NCBI GenBank assembly: GCA_004028765.1
Contig: SAIX01000100.1
Span: forward strand, 1-46,892
Source of the DNA: Chitinophagaceae bacterium
GTDB lineage: Bacteria > Bacteroidota > Bacteroidia > Chitinophagales > Chitinophagaceae
DNA length: 46,892 nt
Direction of reading: 5' to 3'
Of the stretch, positions 1 to 8,112 are shown one piece after another (positions within the stretch are counted from its first letter, which is position 1; each line of letters opens with the position of its first letter). Below the pieces are notes generated by a model. It saw nothing but the letters and a program-made list of their open reading frames with translations, had not been told where the DNA came from and searched no databases. The position numbers and the translations under genes were made by a program.

Positions 1-100
1 ATGGTTCATGGTTCATGGTTCATGGTTCATGGTTCATGGTTCATGGTTCATGGTTCATGGTTCATGGTTCATGGTTCATGGTTCATGGTTCATGGTTCAT
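1..100. repeat. Heptamer tandem repeat (ATGGTTC)n
   Basis: About 14 perfect head-to-tail copies of the 7-base unit ATGGTTC fill the left edge and stop abruptly at 100. The array is cut by the window edge, so its full length is unknown. It lies 15 bases beyond the stop codon of the leftward isomerase gene. The unit length is not a multiple of three, so slippage would shift any reading frame, but no gene is seen to use it here. Perfect identity between copies suggests recent expansion, or possibly a contig-end artefact. Confidence 0.97.
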
Positions 101-115
101 AAAGCGGGCATGAAG

Positions 116-1174
116 TTATTGATCAATTCCTAAAATGCGGCGGTTAAAATTTTCATCTGAACCGGTTCCGGCAAAATCATCAAAAGCTTTTTCCGTTACC
201 TTGATGATGTGGTTCTTAATAAATGGTGCCCCTTCTGCAGCGCCGGTAGCCGCATCTTTGATGGCACATTCCCATTCCATCACCGCCCAGCCTTTGTAAT
301 CATAGGCCGCCAGTTTACTGAAGATGGAACGGAAATCAACCTGTCCATCACCGAGAGAACGGAAACGCCCTGCACGATTTACCCAGTTCTGGTAGCCGCT
401 GTACACACCCTGTTTTCCGGTGGGGTTGAACTCCGCATCTTTTACATGGAACATCCGGATCCGTTCATGGTAATGATCGATATAGGAAAGATAATCGAGG
501 CATTGCAATACAAAATGGGAAGGGTCGTACAGCAGGCAGGCCCGTTTGTGGTTATGCACTTTGGCCAAAAACATTTCATACGTGATGCCATCATGGAGGT
601 CTTCGCCGGGATGGATCTCATAACAAACGTCCACACCAGATTCGTCGAACACATTCAATATCGGCAGCCAGCGTTTGGCCAGTTCTGTAAATCCGGTTTC
701 AACCAGTCCGGTCGGCCGCTGTGGCCACGGGTACACAGTATGCCATAACAATGCACCGCTGAAAGTGGCGTGCGCATTGAGGCCGAGGTTTTGAGAAGCT
801 TTTGCCGCGTATTTTAATTGCTGAACCGCCCATTCGGTTCGGGCTTTGGGATTGTTGCGGACATTTTCCGGCGCAAAGCCATCGAACAATGCATCGTAGG
901 CAGGGTTTACCGCAACGAGTTGCCCCTGCAGATGCGTAGACAGTTCGGTGATGCTGAGCCCTGCATTGGCAACGATGCCCTTGATCTCATCCGCATAGGT
1001 TTTTGATTCAGCTGCTTTCTGCAGGTCGATACAGCGTGCATCCCAGGTAGGGATCTGCACGCCGGTAAAACCCAGTGATGCCGCCCATTCACAAACAGAA
1101 GCGAGTGAATTGAAAGGTGCATTATCTCCCATAAACTGGGCAAGAAATATTCCGGGGCCTTTGATGGTTGTCAT
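116..1174 (-). CDS. Sugar phosphate isomerase/epimerase (xylose isomerase-like TIM barrel)
   Basis: A 352-residue protein of the AP-endonuclease 2/xylose-isomerase-like TIM-barrel family, without a signal peptide and so probably cytoplasmic. Likely metal ligands sit at Glu186 (in YEIHPGE), Asp217/His220 (YDPSH), His243 (FHVKD) and Glu300 (VMEWE), the usual spacing in this family. Members isomerise or epimerise sugars and keto-sugars using a divalent metal. The gene lies 31 bases downstream of the Gfo/Idh/MocA gene on the same strand and is probably co-transcribed with it. In Bacteroidota this pairing is common in loci that process oxidised sugars or inositols. The ATG at 1172-1174 fits the family start. 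The substrate cannot be told from the sequence. Confidence 0.9.
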   Translation of the reverse strand: MTTIKGPGIFLAQFMGDNAPFNSLASVCEWAASLGFTGVQIPTWDARCIDLQKAAESKTYADEIKGIVANAGLSITELSTHLQGQLVAVNPAYDALFDGFAPENVRNNPKARTEWAVQQLKYAAKASQNLGLNAHATFSGALLWHTVYPWPQRPTGLVETGFTELAKRWLPILNVFDESGVDVCYEIHPGEDLHDGITYEMFLAKVHNHKRACLLYDPSHFVLQCLDYLSYIDHYHERIRMFHVKDAEFNPTGKQGVYSGYQNWVNRAGRFRSLGDGQVDFRSIFSKLAAYDYKGWAVMEWECAIKDAATGAAEGAPFIKNHIIKVTEKAFDDFAGTGSDENFNRRILGIDQ

Positions 1175-1205
1175 AATAGAAGCAATAAGTAAGTGTCAGA
1201 ATAAA

Positions 1206-2372
1206 TTATACAATATGCGCTGTCCATTTTTCGGCACTCGCAGAAGATGCAACCACATTATCAATAAATGCCATGCCGCGGATACCATCGTCACAGGATG
1301 GGAAATCCAATGCTTCTTTGGGCGGCGTGGTACCATCAATACGCGCAGAAAGGGTAAGTGCAAAATTCCGGTAGATGTTTCCAAAAGCTTCAAGGTATCC
1401 TTCCGGGTGTCCGCCGGGTGTCCGGCAGTTATGGATGGCGTAACTCGAGAGCCTGCCGCTGTAATTACCACCCGCCCGTAAAATCTGTGCGGGCTGGTCA
1501 AGCCATTTCACGAGCAGGGTATTCGGTTCGTGCTGTGCCCATTCAATGCCGCCATTTTCACCATATACGCGGATCTTCAAAGCGTTTTCTTCACCGGCCG
1601 CCACCTGTGATGCCATTAAAACACCTGCCGCACCATTGTCGAATTTTAATAACACATTGCCATCATCATCAAGCGCACGGCCTTCCACCATTACATTCAG
1701 GTCGGCACAGAGGTGACTGATCTTTGCACCGGAAACATATTCAGCGAGGTGTGCGGCATGGGTACCGATATCGCCCATGCAACCGCTTTTGCCCGAACGT
1801 TTCGGATCGGTGCGCCAGGCGGCCTGTTTATTGCCTTCGCGTTCGCTGAGTTTGCTGAGCCAGCCCTGCGGGTATTCCACCCATACTTTGCGAACCCTTC
1901 CAAAAACACCGTCTGCGAACATGGCCCTGGCCTGTTTCACCATGGGATAGCCGGAATACGTGTGTGTAAGGCATAATAACAATCCCGTTTCATCCACTTT
2001 CTGTTTCAGCTGTTTTGCCTCATCCAGTGTGAAGGTCATAGGTTTTTCAATCACCACATGAAAGCCTTTGTCCAAAGCCATCATGGCCGGTGCAAAGTGT
2101 GCAAAGTTGGGTGTAACAATGGTAACGAAATCCATGCGCTGGTCTGCGGGCAGCAGGCTTTCTTTTTCCATCATTTCTTCGAAAGTCAGGTAAGTTCTTT
2201 CGGGCGGAAGGAATAACATTTTTCCGGATTCTTTAGCGATCTCGGGATTGATGCTGAGTGCGCCGCAGCAAACTTCGATGAGGCCGTCCATGTGAGCAGC
2301 AATGCGGTGAATGGCGCCGATAAACGCATCCTTTCCCCCGCCAACCATACCCATTCTGAGCTTACGATTCAT
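1206..2372 (-). CDS. Gfo/Idh/MocA family NAD(P)-dependent oxidoreductase
   Basis: A 388-residue cytoplasmic oxidoreductase. The N-terminal Rossmann fold carries the nucleotide-binding GMVGGG (residues 8-13), and the family EKP motif is at 109-111 (VIEKPM). A GDIGTHAAHL segment near residue 205 supplies the usual catalytic Asp/His region. Family members interconvert sugar or inositol hydroxyls and ketones with NAD(P). It is the first gene of a leftward pair with the TIM-barrel isomerase, divergent from the MFS transporter gene with 175 bases between. Reduction or rearrangement of a keto-sugar taken up by that transporter is a reasonable inference, not a demonstrated role. Confidence 0.92.
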   Translation of the reverse strand: MNRKLRMGMVGGGKDAFIGAIHRIAAHMDGLIEVCCGALSINPEIAKESGKMLFLPPERTYLTFEEMMEKESLLPADQRMDFVTIVTPNFAHFAPAMMALDKGFHVVIEKPMTFTLDEAKQLKQKVDETGLLLCLTHTYSGYPMVKQARAMFADGVFGRVRKVWVEYPQGWLSKLSEREGNKQAAWRTDPKRSGKSGCMGDIGTHAAHLAEYVSGAKISHLCADLNVMVEGRALDDDGNVLLKFDNGAAGVLMASQVAAGEENALKIRVYGENGGIEWAQHEPNTLLVKWLDQPAQILRAGGNYSGRLSSYAIHNCRTPGGHPEGYLEAFGNIYRNFALTLSARIDGTTPPKEALDFPSCDDGIRGMAFIDNVVASSASAEKWTAHIV

Positions 2373-2547
2373 GTTTTGATACTTTTTTATTAAATGCTTG
2401 TGTTTTTTTAATCAGACGGAATGAAATTCCTGTTTGCTGTAAAGCTTATAAAAAAAATTGAAGTGGGAATGATTTTATCAATCCAGTTTTAAAAATAAAA
2501 AATTACATTTAACCACAGATTGTTTTCCATTTAAATAACCCTAACGT
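2373..2547. other. Divergent intergenic control region, AT-rich
   Basis: This 175-base gap separates the leftward oxidoreductase-isomerase pair from the rightward transporter run, so it should hold promoters for both. It is strongly AT-rich with A/T runs at about 2450-2520. A near-match to the Bacteroidota -7 box (TACATTTA) lies about 40 bases before the transporter start. No clear palindrome was seen. Confidence 0.4.
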
Positions 2548-3780
2548 ATGCAGCCTACCCCTCACCGCGGCCAGTTATTCGTGGCCAGTTGTTTAGCACT
2601 TTTGGTAACTTCTCTTTCATTCGGAATCAGGGCCGGGATACTTGGGCGCCTGGGTGTTCAATTCGAACTGAATGCCGGGCAACTCGGAACCATTGCTGCT
2701 ACTGCATTCTGGGGTTTTCCGCTGGCAGTGATCGTCGGGGGTTTTGTAGTGGATGTGATCGGCATGAAGCGGTTACTGATCGTTGCGTTTCTTTTTCATC
2801 TTGTTGGTATCGTGCTTACCATTTTCGCGGGAGGATACTGGTCGCTCTTTATCTCTACCCTTTGCATCGGTATTGCCAACGGAACGGTGGAAGCAGCCTG
2901 TAACCCACTGGTTGCAACCATTTATTCAGATGACAAAACCACTAAGCTGAATCATTTTCATCTCTGGTTCCCGGGTGGTATTGTGATCGGTACGTTGCTT
3001 GTGTATTTTTTAGACAAAGCCGGTATCGGCTGGCAGGTACAGGTTGGGTTGATGGCGATCCCCACTTTATTATACGGCTATCTTTTCAGCAAACTCGATT
3101 TCCCTGTAACAGAACGGGTAGCCAGTGGCGTTTCAACAGGTGATATGTATAAGGCATTGCTGAACCCTCTCTTTATCGTAATGATCATATTAATGTTCGG
3201 TACGGCCATTACGGAATTGTTTACGGGTCAGTGGATCGATGTGTTGCTAAAAAATGTTTCTGACAATGCAATATTGCTCTTAACGATTGAAACGGGTATC
3301 ATGGTGATCGGAAGGGGATTTGCGGGACCGGTAGTTCATAAATTCTCACCCACAGGTGTGTTACTGATTTCCGCAATTCTTTCAGCAGCGGGCCTTTACC
3401 TGCTTGGGCACAGTTCGGGCAATGCCTTATTTGCCGGCGCCATTATTTTTGGAATGGGGGTATGTTATTTCTGGCCAACCATGCTGGGATTCGTATCAGA
3501 GAACCTTCCTAAAACAGGCGCTGTGGGCATGAACCTGATGGGAGGAGCCGGCATGTTCGCTGTATCGGTGTATACCATTTTTATGGGAGGATATTACGAT
3601 AAACTCGTTTCCTCCAAACTTCCAGCAGGCGATAGTTCGGAAGCGGCCATGAATGAAGCAAAAAAATTAGCAGGTCCGGAAGTGCTGAACGCAACATTGG
3701 TAATACCCATTGTACTCACGGTGGCATTTGCCATTCTTCTTTTATATATGCGTGGCAAAAAGAACCAGGCAACAGCCTGA
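2548..3780 (+). CDS. MFS transporter, probable sugar importer
   Basis: A 410-residue, very hydrophobic protein with about twelve predicted membrane helices, as expected for the major facilitator superfamily. The opening RGQLFVASCLALLVTS leads into helix 1, and a GMKR loop near residue 74 matches the usual loop 2-3 position. An NHFHLWFPGG segment (about 135-144) resembles the FucP-like sugar:proton symporter branch. It begins a rightward run and ends 8 bases before a Tat-exported isomerase. With two sugar oxidoreductases and three TIM-barrel isomerases around it, import of a monosaccharide or oxidised sugar is the best guess. Confidence 0.9.
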   Translation: MQPTPHRGQLFVASCLALLVTSLSFGIRAGILGRLGVQFELNAGQLGTIAATAFWGFPLAVIVGGFVVDVIGMKRLLIVAFLFHLVGIVLTIFAGGYWSLFISTLCIGIANGTVEAACNPLVATIYSDDKTTKLNHFHLWFPGGIVIGTLLVYFLDKAGIGWQVQVGLMAIPTLLYGYLFSKLDFPVTERVASGVSTGDMYKALLNPLFIVMIILMFGTAITELFTGQWIDVLLKNVSDNAILLLTIETGIMVIGRGFAGPVVHKFSPTGVLLISAILSAAGLYLLGHSSGNALFAGAIIFGMGVCYFWPTMLGFVSENLPKTGAVGMNLMGGAGMFAVSVYTIFMGGYYDKLVSSKLPAGDSSEAAMNEAKKLAGPEVLNATLVIPIVLTVAFAILLLYMRGKKNQATA

Positions 3781-3788
3781 AATGAATT

Positions 3789-4676
3789 ATGAAGCAGGCA
3801 AGTAACAGGCGTAAAGCGATCAAACAGATTCTCACCGGTTCGGCGGCATTGGCTGCTGGCGGCAGCCTGATACCCGTTACTGCTTCGGCCGGCGGCCATG
3901 AAAAATATATGCTCAAAGGAAATATCAACCACTCCGTTTGCCGCTGGTGTTTTGGCCAGCTATCGATGGACGAACTTTGTGTGGCCGCGAATGATATCGG
4001 TTTAAAAGGAATTGACCTGGTAGGCCCGAAAGACTGGCCCACGCTGAAAAAATACAACCTCGTATCCACTATGTGCAATGGCGCGGAGATCGGTTTAACA
4101 AAGGGTTGGAACGATCCGCAATATCATTCAACACTTATTAAAAATTACCTGGAACATATCGACCTTGTAGCAGCAGCGGGGTATAAAAATCTTTTCTGCG
4201 CCAGCGGTAACCGGAACGGGATGGATGATGAAACCGGCTTAAAAAACTGTGTACAGGGGCTGAAACAGATCATCGGCTATGCAGAAAAAAAAGGAGTGGT
4301 GCTGCAAATGGAATTGCTGAACAGTAAGATCGACCACAAAGACTATATGTGTGACCGGACACCCTGGGGTGTGGAACTCTGCAGGCGGATCAGTTCGCCC
4401 AATTTCAAACTGTTGTATGATATCTATCACATGCAGATCGATGAAGGCGATGTGATCCGTACCATCCGTGATTACAATACTTACATCGGCCACTACCATA
4501 CAGCAGGTGTTCCGGGAAGGCACGAGATAGATGAAACGCAGGAATTGTATTACCCGGCAATCATGAAAGCGATTGTTTCAACCGGCTTTTCAGATTATGT
4601 GGCACAGGAATTTATCCCGCTTGCGGAAGATAAACTGGGCTCGCTGCGAAAAGCAGTGATGATCTGTGATGTGTAA
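3789..4676 (+). CDS. Tat-exported hydroxypyruvate isomerase-like TIM-barrel protein
   Basis: A 295-residue protein. The first about 34 residues form a twin-arginine signal: NRRKAIKQ, an Ala/Gly-rich hydrophobic stretch, then an ASA cleavage site. The mature part is a TIM-barrel isomerase related to hydroxypyruvate isomerase (Hyi-like). Candidate metal ligands are the Glu in QMELLNSK, the Asp in LLYDIYHMQ, the His pair in GHYHTAG and the Glu in VAQEFIP. Export predicts action on sugars in the periplasm. The start 8 bases after the transporter stop implies one operon with it and with the GMC gene that follows. Actual activity on hydroxypyruvate is uncertain. Confidence 0.87.
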   Translation: MKQASNRRKAIKQILTGSAALAAGGSLIPVTASAGGHEKYMLKGNINHSVCRWCFGQLSMDELCVAANDIGLKGIDLVGPKDWPTLKKYNLVSTMCNGAEIGLTKGWNDPQYHSTLIKNYLEHIDLVAAAGYKNLFCASGNRNGMDDETGLKNCVQGLKQIIGYAEKKGVVLQMELLNSKIDHKDYMCDRTPWGVELCRRISSPNFKLLYDIYHMQIDEGDVIRTIRDYNTYIGHYHTAGVPGRHEIDETQELYYPAIMKAIVSTGFSDYVAQEFIPLAEDKLGSLRKAVMICDV

Positions 4677-4739
4677 TTGTTTTTGATCGTATCATCAACC
4701 AACAAAAAGTAAACCATAAACCAATAAACAAAGCAAATC

Positions 4740-6419
4740 ATGGCAGAGCAAACATTCGACGCCATTGTTGTAGGCTCCGGTATCAGCGGTGGCTGGGCAG
4801 CAAAAGAACTGACCGAGAAGGGTCTGAAAGTTTTGATGCTGGAGCGGGGCCGAAACATTGAACACATCAAAGATTATGTGAACGCAAACAAAGAAGCCTG
4901 GGATTATCCGCACCGTGGCCGAAGAACACAGCAGATGATCAAAGATTACCCGGTACTGAAGCGGGATTACCCTTTAAATGAAACCAATCTCGATTATTGG
5001 GTGAATGAAAAGGAAAGCCCTTATACCGAGATCAAGCGCTACGACTGGTTCCGGGGTTATCATGTTGGCGGGCGTTCATTGATGTGGGGAAGGCAGAGTT
5101 ACCGCTGGAGCGATTTTGATTTTGAAGCAAATGCCAAAGACGGCATCGCTATCGACTGGCCGGTTCGCTACAAAGAAATTGAACCCTGGTATGATTATGT
5201 AGAAAAATTTGCGGGGATCAGTGGTAACCGCGACGGGCTTCCCCAGCTTCCCGACGGGCAGTTTCTCCCGCCGATGGATATGACCTGCGTAGAAAAAGAT
5301 GTGGCCGCACGCTTGAAAGAACATTATAAAGGCATCCGTTCCATGATCATCGGCCGCACGGCCAACCTCACCGTTGCGCATGAGGGAAGAACCAATTGCC
5401 AGTTCCGGAACAAATGCTGGCTGGGATGTCCCTTCGGTGCTTATTTCAGCACCCAATCGTCCACACTGCCTGCGGCGATGAAAACGAATAACCTGACACT
5501 TCGCCCATGGTCGATCGTAACAAAGGTATTGTACGATAAAGACAAGAAGCGTGCAACCGGGGTGGAAGTGCTGGATGCGGAAACCAATAAAACATATACG
5601 TATAACGCCAAGATCATTTTCCTGAATGCTTCCACCTTTAACAGCACCTGGATACTGATGAACTCTGCCACCGATGTATGGCCAGAAGGTTTGGGCAGCA
5701 GCAGTGGTGAGCTGGGACATAATGTGATGGACCATCACCTCGGTGTGGGTGCCGGTGGTACCGTAGAAGGGTATGAAGACAAATATTATTTCGGGCGCCG
5801 TGCCAATGGTATTTATATCCCGCGTTACCGCAACCTGTTTGGTGACAAACGTGATTACCTGCGTGGCTTTGGTTACCAGGGAGGCGCCGGTCGCCAGGGA
5901 TGGGGCCGCGATATCGCTGAACTGAGCATTGGCGGTGAATTTAAAGATGCCCTTACCGAACCCGGATCCTGGACGATGGGTATGGGTGGTTTTGGTGAGA
6001 TACTTCCGGATCACAGCAATAAAATAACCCTCGACAAAACGAAAAAAGACAAATGGGGATTGCCGGTTCTCGCTTTCGATGCCGAGTTGAAAGAAAATGA
6101 ACTGAAGATGCGGAAAGACATGCAGCAGGATGCCATTGAAATGCTGGAAGCCTGCGGTGTGAAAAATGTAAAAGGCTATGATGCGAATGGCATCCAGGGC
6201 CGCGGTATCCACGAAATGGGAACCGCACGTATGGGCGCCGATCCGAAAACATCAGTAGTGAATAAGTTTAACCAGGTATGGGATGCACAGAATGTATTCA
6301 TCACGGATGGATCTTTCATGACCTCTGCAGCCTGTGTAAACCCATCACTTACTTATATGGCGTTTACGGCAAGGGCTGTTGACCATGCTGTATCAGAACT
6401 GAAAAAACAAAACTTATAA
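4740..6419 (+). CDS. GMC family FAD-dependent oxidoreductase (dehydrogenase catalytic subunit)
   Basis: A 559-residue flavoprotein. The ADP-binding GSGISGG is at residues 12-18, followed by the LERG that ends the second strand. The C-terminal GMC signature includes HEMGTARMG (His491) and NPSLT (Asn534), the expected active-site His/Asn pair. It has no signal peptide, yet the next gene encodes a Tat-lipoprotein of the 'gluconate 2-dehydrogenase subunit 3' family. In characterised FAD-dependent sugar dehydrogenases the small subunit carries the Tat signal and takes the flavoprotein across as a hitchhiker. Oxidation of a sugar or glycoside, possibly at C3, is likely. No cytochrome c subunit gene is present nearby. 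Confidence 0.93.
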   Translation: MAEQTFDAIVVGSGISGGWAAKELTEKGLKVLMLERGRNIEHIKDYVNANKEAWDYPHRGRRTQQMIKDYPVLKRDYPLNETNLDYWVNEKESPYTEIKRYDWFRGYHVGGRSLMWGRQSYRWSDFDFEANAKDGIAIDWPVRYKEIEPWYDYVEKFAGISGNRDGLPQLPDGQFLPPMDMTCVEKDVAARLKEHYKGIRSMIIGRTANLTVAHEGRTNCQFRNKCWLGCPFGAYFSTQSSTLPAAMKTNNLTLRPWSIVTKVLYDKDKKRATGVEVLDAETNKTYTYNAKIIFLNASTFNSTWILMNSATDVWPEGLGSSSGELGHNVMDHHLGVGAGGTVEGYEDKYYFGRRANGIYIPRYRNLFGDKRDYLRGFGYQGGAGRQGWGRDIAELSIGGEFKDALTEPGSWTMGMGGFGEILPDHSNKITLDKTKKDKWGLPVLAFDAELKENELKMRKDMQQDAIEMLEACGVKNVKGYDANGIQGRGIHEMGTARMGADPKTSVVNKFNQVWDAQNVFITDGSFMTSAACVNPSLTYMAFTARAVDHAVSELKKQNL

Positions 6420-6428
6420 TGTGTGAAA

Positions 6429-6462
6429 AGGAGGTGCTGTAAAAAAACAAACAGCACTTCCT
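6429..6462 (+). other. Intercistronic hairpin between the two dehydrogenase subunit genes
   Basis: AGGAGGTGCTGT at 6429-6440 pairs with ACAGCACTTCCT at 6451-6462: twelve base pairs with one G-T wobble and a ten-base A-rich loop. Outer GTGA (6423-6426) and TCAC (6465-6468) could extend it. No U-tract follows, so it is not a typical terminator. mRNA stabilisation or control of subunit ratio is more likely. Confidence 0.5.
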
Positions 6463-6493
6463 GCTCACCAATCATCATCAAAAAAATAATCCC

Positions 6494-7057
6494 ATGAATA
6501 GAAGAGAAGCCATATCCAGTGTTGCGTTGCTGCTGGGTGGCACCATCCTTGGTGCAGAAGCTTTCCTGTCTGGTTGCAAAACAAAAACAGATGCAGGTGT
6601 AAGCTTTACCCCTTCCGATATTTCTTTCCTCGATGAAGTGGCCGAAACCATTTTGCCGGCTACCAGTACACCCGGTGCAAAAGCTGCCAAAGTTGGCGAG
6701 TTTATGACCGTATGGGTGAAAGACTGTTACGAGGAGAAAGACCAGAAAGTATTTATGGAAGGCATGAAAAAACTGGACGAAGCCAGCCAGAAGAAAAATG
6801 GTAAATCTTTTATGGACAGTACCCCGCAGCAGCGGCACGACCTGCTGGTTGAACTGGATAAAGAACAGAAGGAATACCAGAAAACCAAAAAAGAAGACCA
6901 GCCCAATCATTATTTCCGCATGATGAAGGAAATGACACTTACCGGTTTCTTCACTTCTGAAGTAGGCGCTACCAAAGCCCTGCGTTATGTTGCGGTACCG
7001 GGCAAGTACGAAGGCTGTATCGACTACAAAAAAGGCGATAAGGCCTGGGCGACCTAG
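6494..7057 (+). CDS. Gluconate 2-dehydrogenase subunit 3-like protein, Tat lipoprotein
   Basis: A 187-residue small subunit. The N-terminus MNRREAISS with a hydrophobic stretch is a twin-arginine signal, and LSGC at residues 25-28 is a good lipobox, so the mature protein is probably a lipoprotein anchored through Cys28. The rest matches the gluconate 2-dehydrogenase subunit 3 family, whose members pair with GMC flavoproteins in membrane-bound sugar dehydrogenases and bring them through the Tat pore. It lies 74 bases behind the GMC gene, separated by a strong hairpin. It is taken as the membrane-anchoring and export partner of the GMC subunit. Confidence 0.9.
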   Translation: MNRREAISSVALLLGGTILGAEAFLSGCKTKTDAGVSFTPSDISFLDEVAETILPATSTPGAKAAKVGEFMTVWVKDCYEEKDQKVFMEGMKKLDEASQKKNGKSFMDSTPQQRHDLLVELDKEQKEYQKTKKEDQPNHYFRMMKEMTLTGFFTSEVGATKALRYVAVPGKYEGCIDYKKGDKAWAT

Positions 7058-7156
7058 TGAGTTAAGAATTTGGAGTTAATAGTTAGGAGTACATCAATTA
7101 TTTTTTGATCGCATTTATCATCAGCGGCGTAGATAGCGCTGTAAATAAAATATACC

Positions 7157-8026
7157 ATGTCAAGTTCCCGTCGTGATTTTTTACGGAGCGGTGCATTTGC
7201 CGCATTGGGTTTATCACTGCCCCTGGCAGGACGTTCGAACCTGCTCAGAGATTTTACCGCATTTAAAAGCCTGCCTTCCTTTGGTATCCAGTTATGGACC
7301 GTTAAGGAAGATATGGGTAAAAATGCGAAAGACACTTTGCAGAAACTTTCTACCTATGGGTACAAACTCATTGAAAGTTTTGAAGGACAGAAAGGAATGT
7401 TCTGGGGCTGGAAAAATACCGAGTTTAAAAAATACATGGATGATCTTGGTATGAAGATCGTTTCATCGCATTGCGACAATACAAAAGATTTTGAACGCAA
7501 AGCGGCTGAAGCGGCAGAGATCGGGATGAAATACCTGATCTGTGCATACAAAGGGCCTCAGAAATCCATTGATAATTTCAAACAGTTTGCAGACGAGTTC
7601 AACAAGTGCGGTGAGATCTGTAAAAAGAATGGCTTGCGTTTTGCATACCATAACCACGACTATTCATTCAAGCCCATGAACGGTGAAGTGCCGCAGGATG
7701 TAATGATGAAGGGAACCGATAAGTCGCTCGTGGATTTTGAAATGGATATCTATTGGGTGGTGGCAGCGGGCGAAGATCCAAAAGCCTGGCTGAGCAAATA
7801 TCCCGGAAGGTTTAAACTCTGCCATGTAAAAGATCTTGCAAAAACCGCAAAAGGCCATGAGTCGGTACAGGTTGGTAAAGGAACGATCGATTTTAAATCC
7901 ATTTTAAAAGTGGCTGGCGCCAATGGTATGCAATACCATATTGTAGAGCAAGAGGCGTTTACCGGAACCAACCCGATGGAAAGCGCAGAAGCAGATGCGA
8001 AATATATGAAGGGGTTCAGTTACTGA
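7157..8026 (+). CDS. Tat-exported sugar phosphate isomerase/epimerase
   Basis: A 289-residue protein with a textbook Tat signal (SRRDFLR, then a hydrophobic segment to about residue 25). The mature part is a xylose-isomerase-like TIM barrel. FGIQLWTV near residue 42 is the typical first strand, and FAYHNHDYSF, DFEMDIYWV, LCHVKDL and VEQEAF carry the expected metal-binding His, Asp, His and Glu. It is the last gene of the rightward sugar run, 99 bases after the dehydrogenase small subunit, and a strong terminator follows. Family members near GMC dehydrogenases are commonly implicated in processing 3-keto sugars, but the substrate is unknown here. Confidence 0.9.
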   Translation: MSSSRRDFLRSGAFAALGLSLPLAGRSNLLRDFTAFKSLPSFGIQLWTVKEDMGKNAKDTLQKLSTYGYKLIESFEGQKGMFWGWKNTEFKKYMDDLGMKIVSSHCDNTKDFERKAAEAAEIGMKYLICAYKGPQKSIDNFKQFADEFNKCGEICKKNGLRFAYHNHDYSFKPMNGEVPQDVMMKGTDKSLVDFEMDIYWVVAAGEDPKAWLSKYPGRFKLCHVKDLAKTAKGHESVQVGKGTIDFKSILKVAGANGMQYHIVEQEAFTGTNPMESAEADAKYMKGFSY

Positions 8027-8049
8027 CCCTTTTATCCTGGAAATGAAAT

Positions 8050-8088
8050 AAAAAAGAAACGGCTCAAATCATGAGCCGTTTCTTTTTT
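8050..8088. terminator. Bidirectional intrinsic terminator
   Basis: A perfect 17-bp stem (8050-8066 with 8072-8088) with a 5-base loop, A-rich on the left arm and T-rich on the right. It sits between the convergent isomerase (ends 8026) and Gfo/Idh/MocA gene (ends 8113) and can stop transcription from both sides. Confidence 0.93.
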
Positions 8089-8112
8089 ATCAATGTTCTG
8101 TTGTAAACGAAA

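Noticed and set aside
1..100. CRISPR array
   Set aside because: The units are 7 bases long with no spacers, so it is a simple tandem repeat.
5076..6212. Long minus-strand frame of 378 codons
   Set aside because: It lies wholly inside the GMC oxidoreductase gene, has no family features and is a shadow frame.
7058..7090. Second tandem-repeat array
   Set aside because: GAGTTA-like words recur but are too degenerate and too few to call an array.
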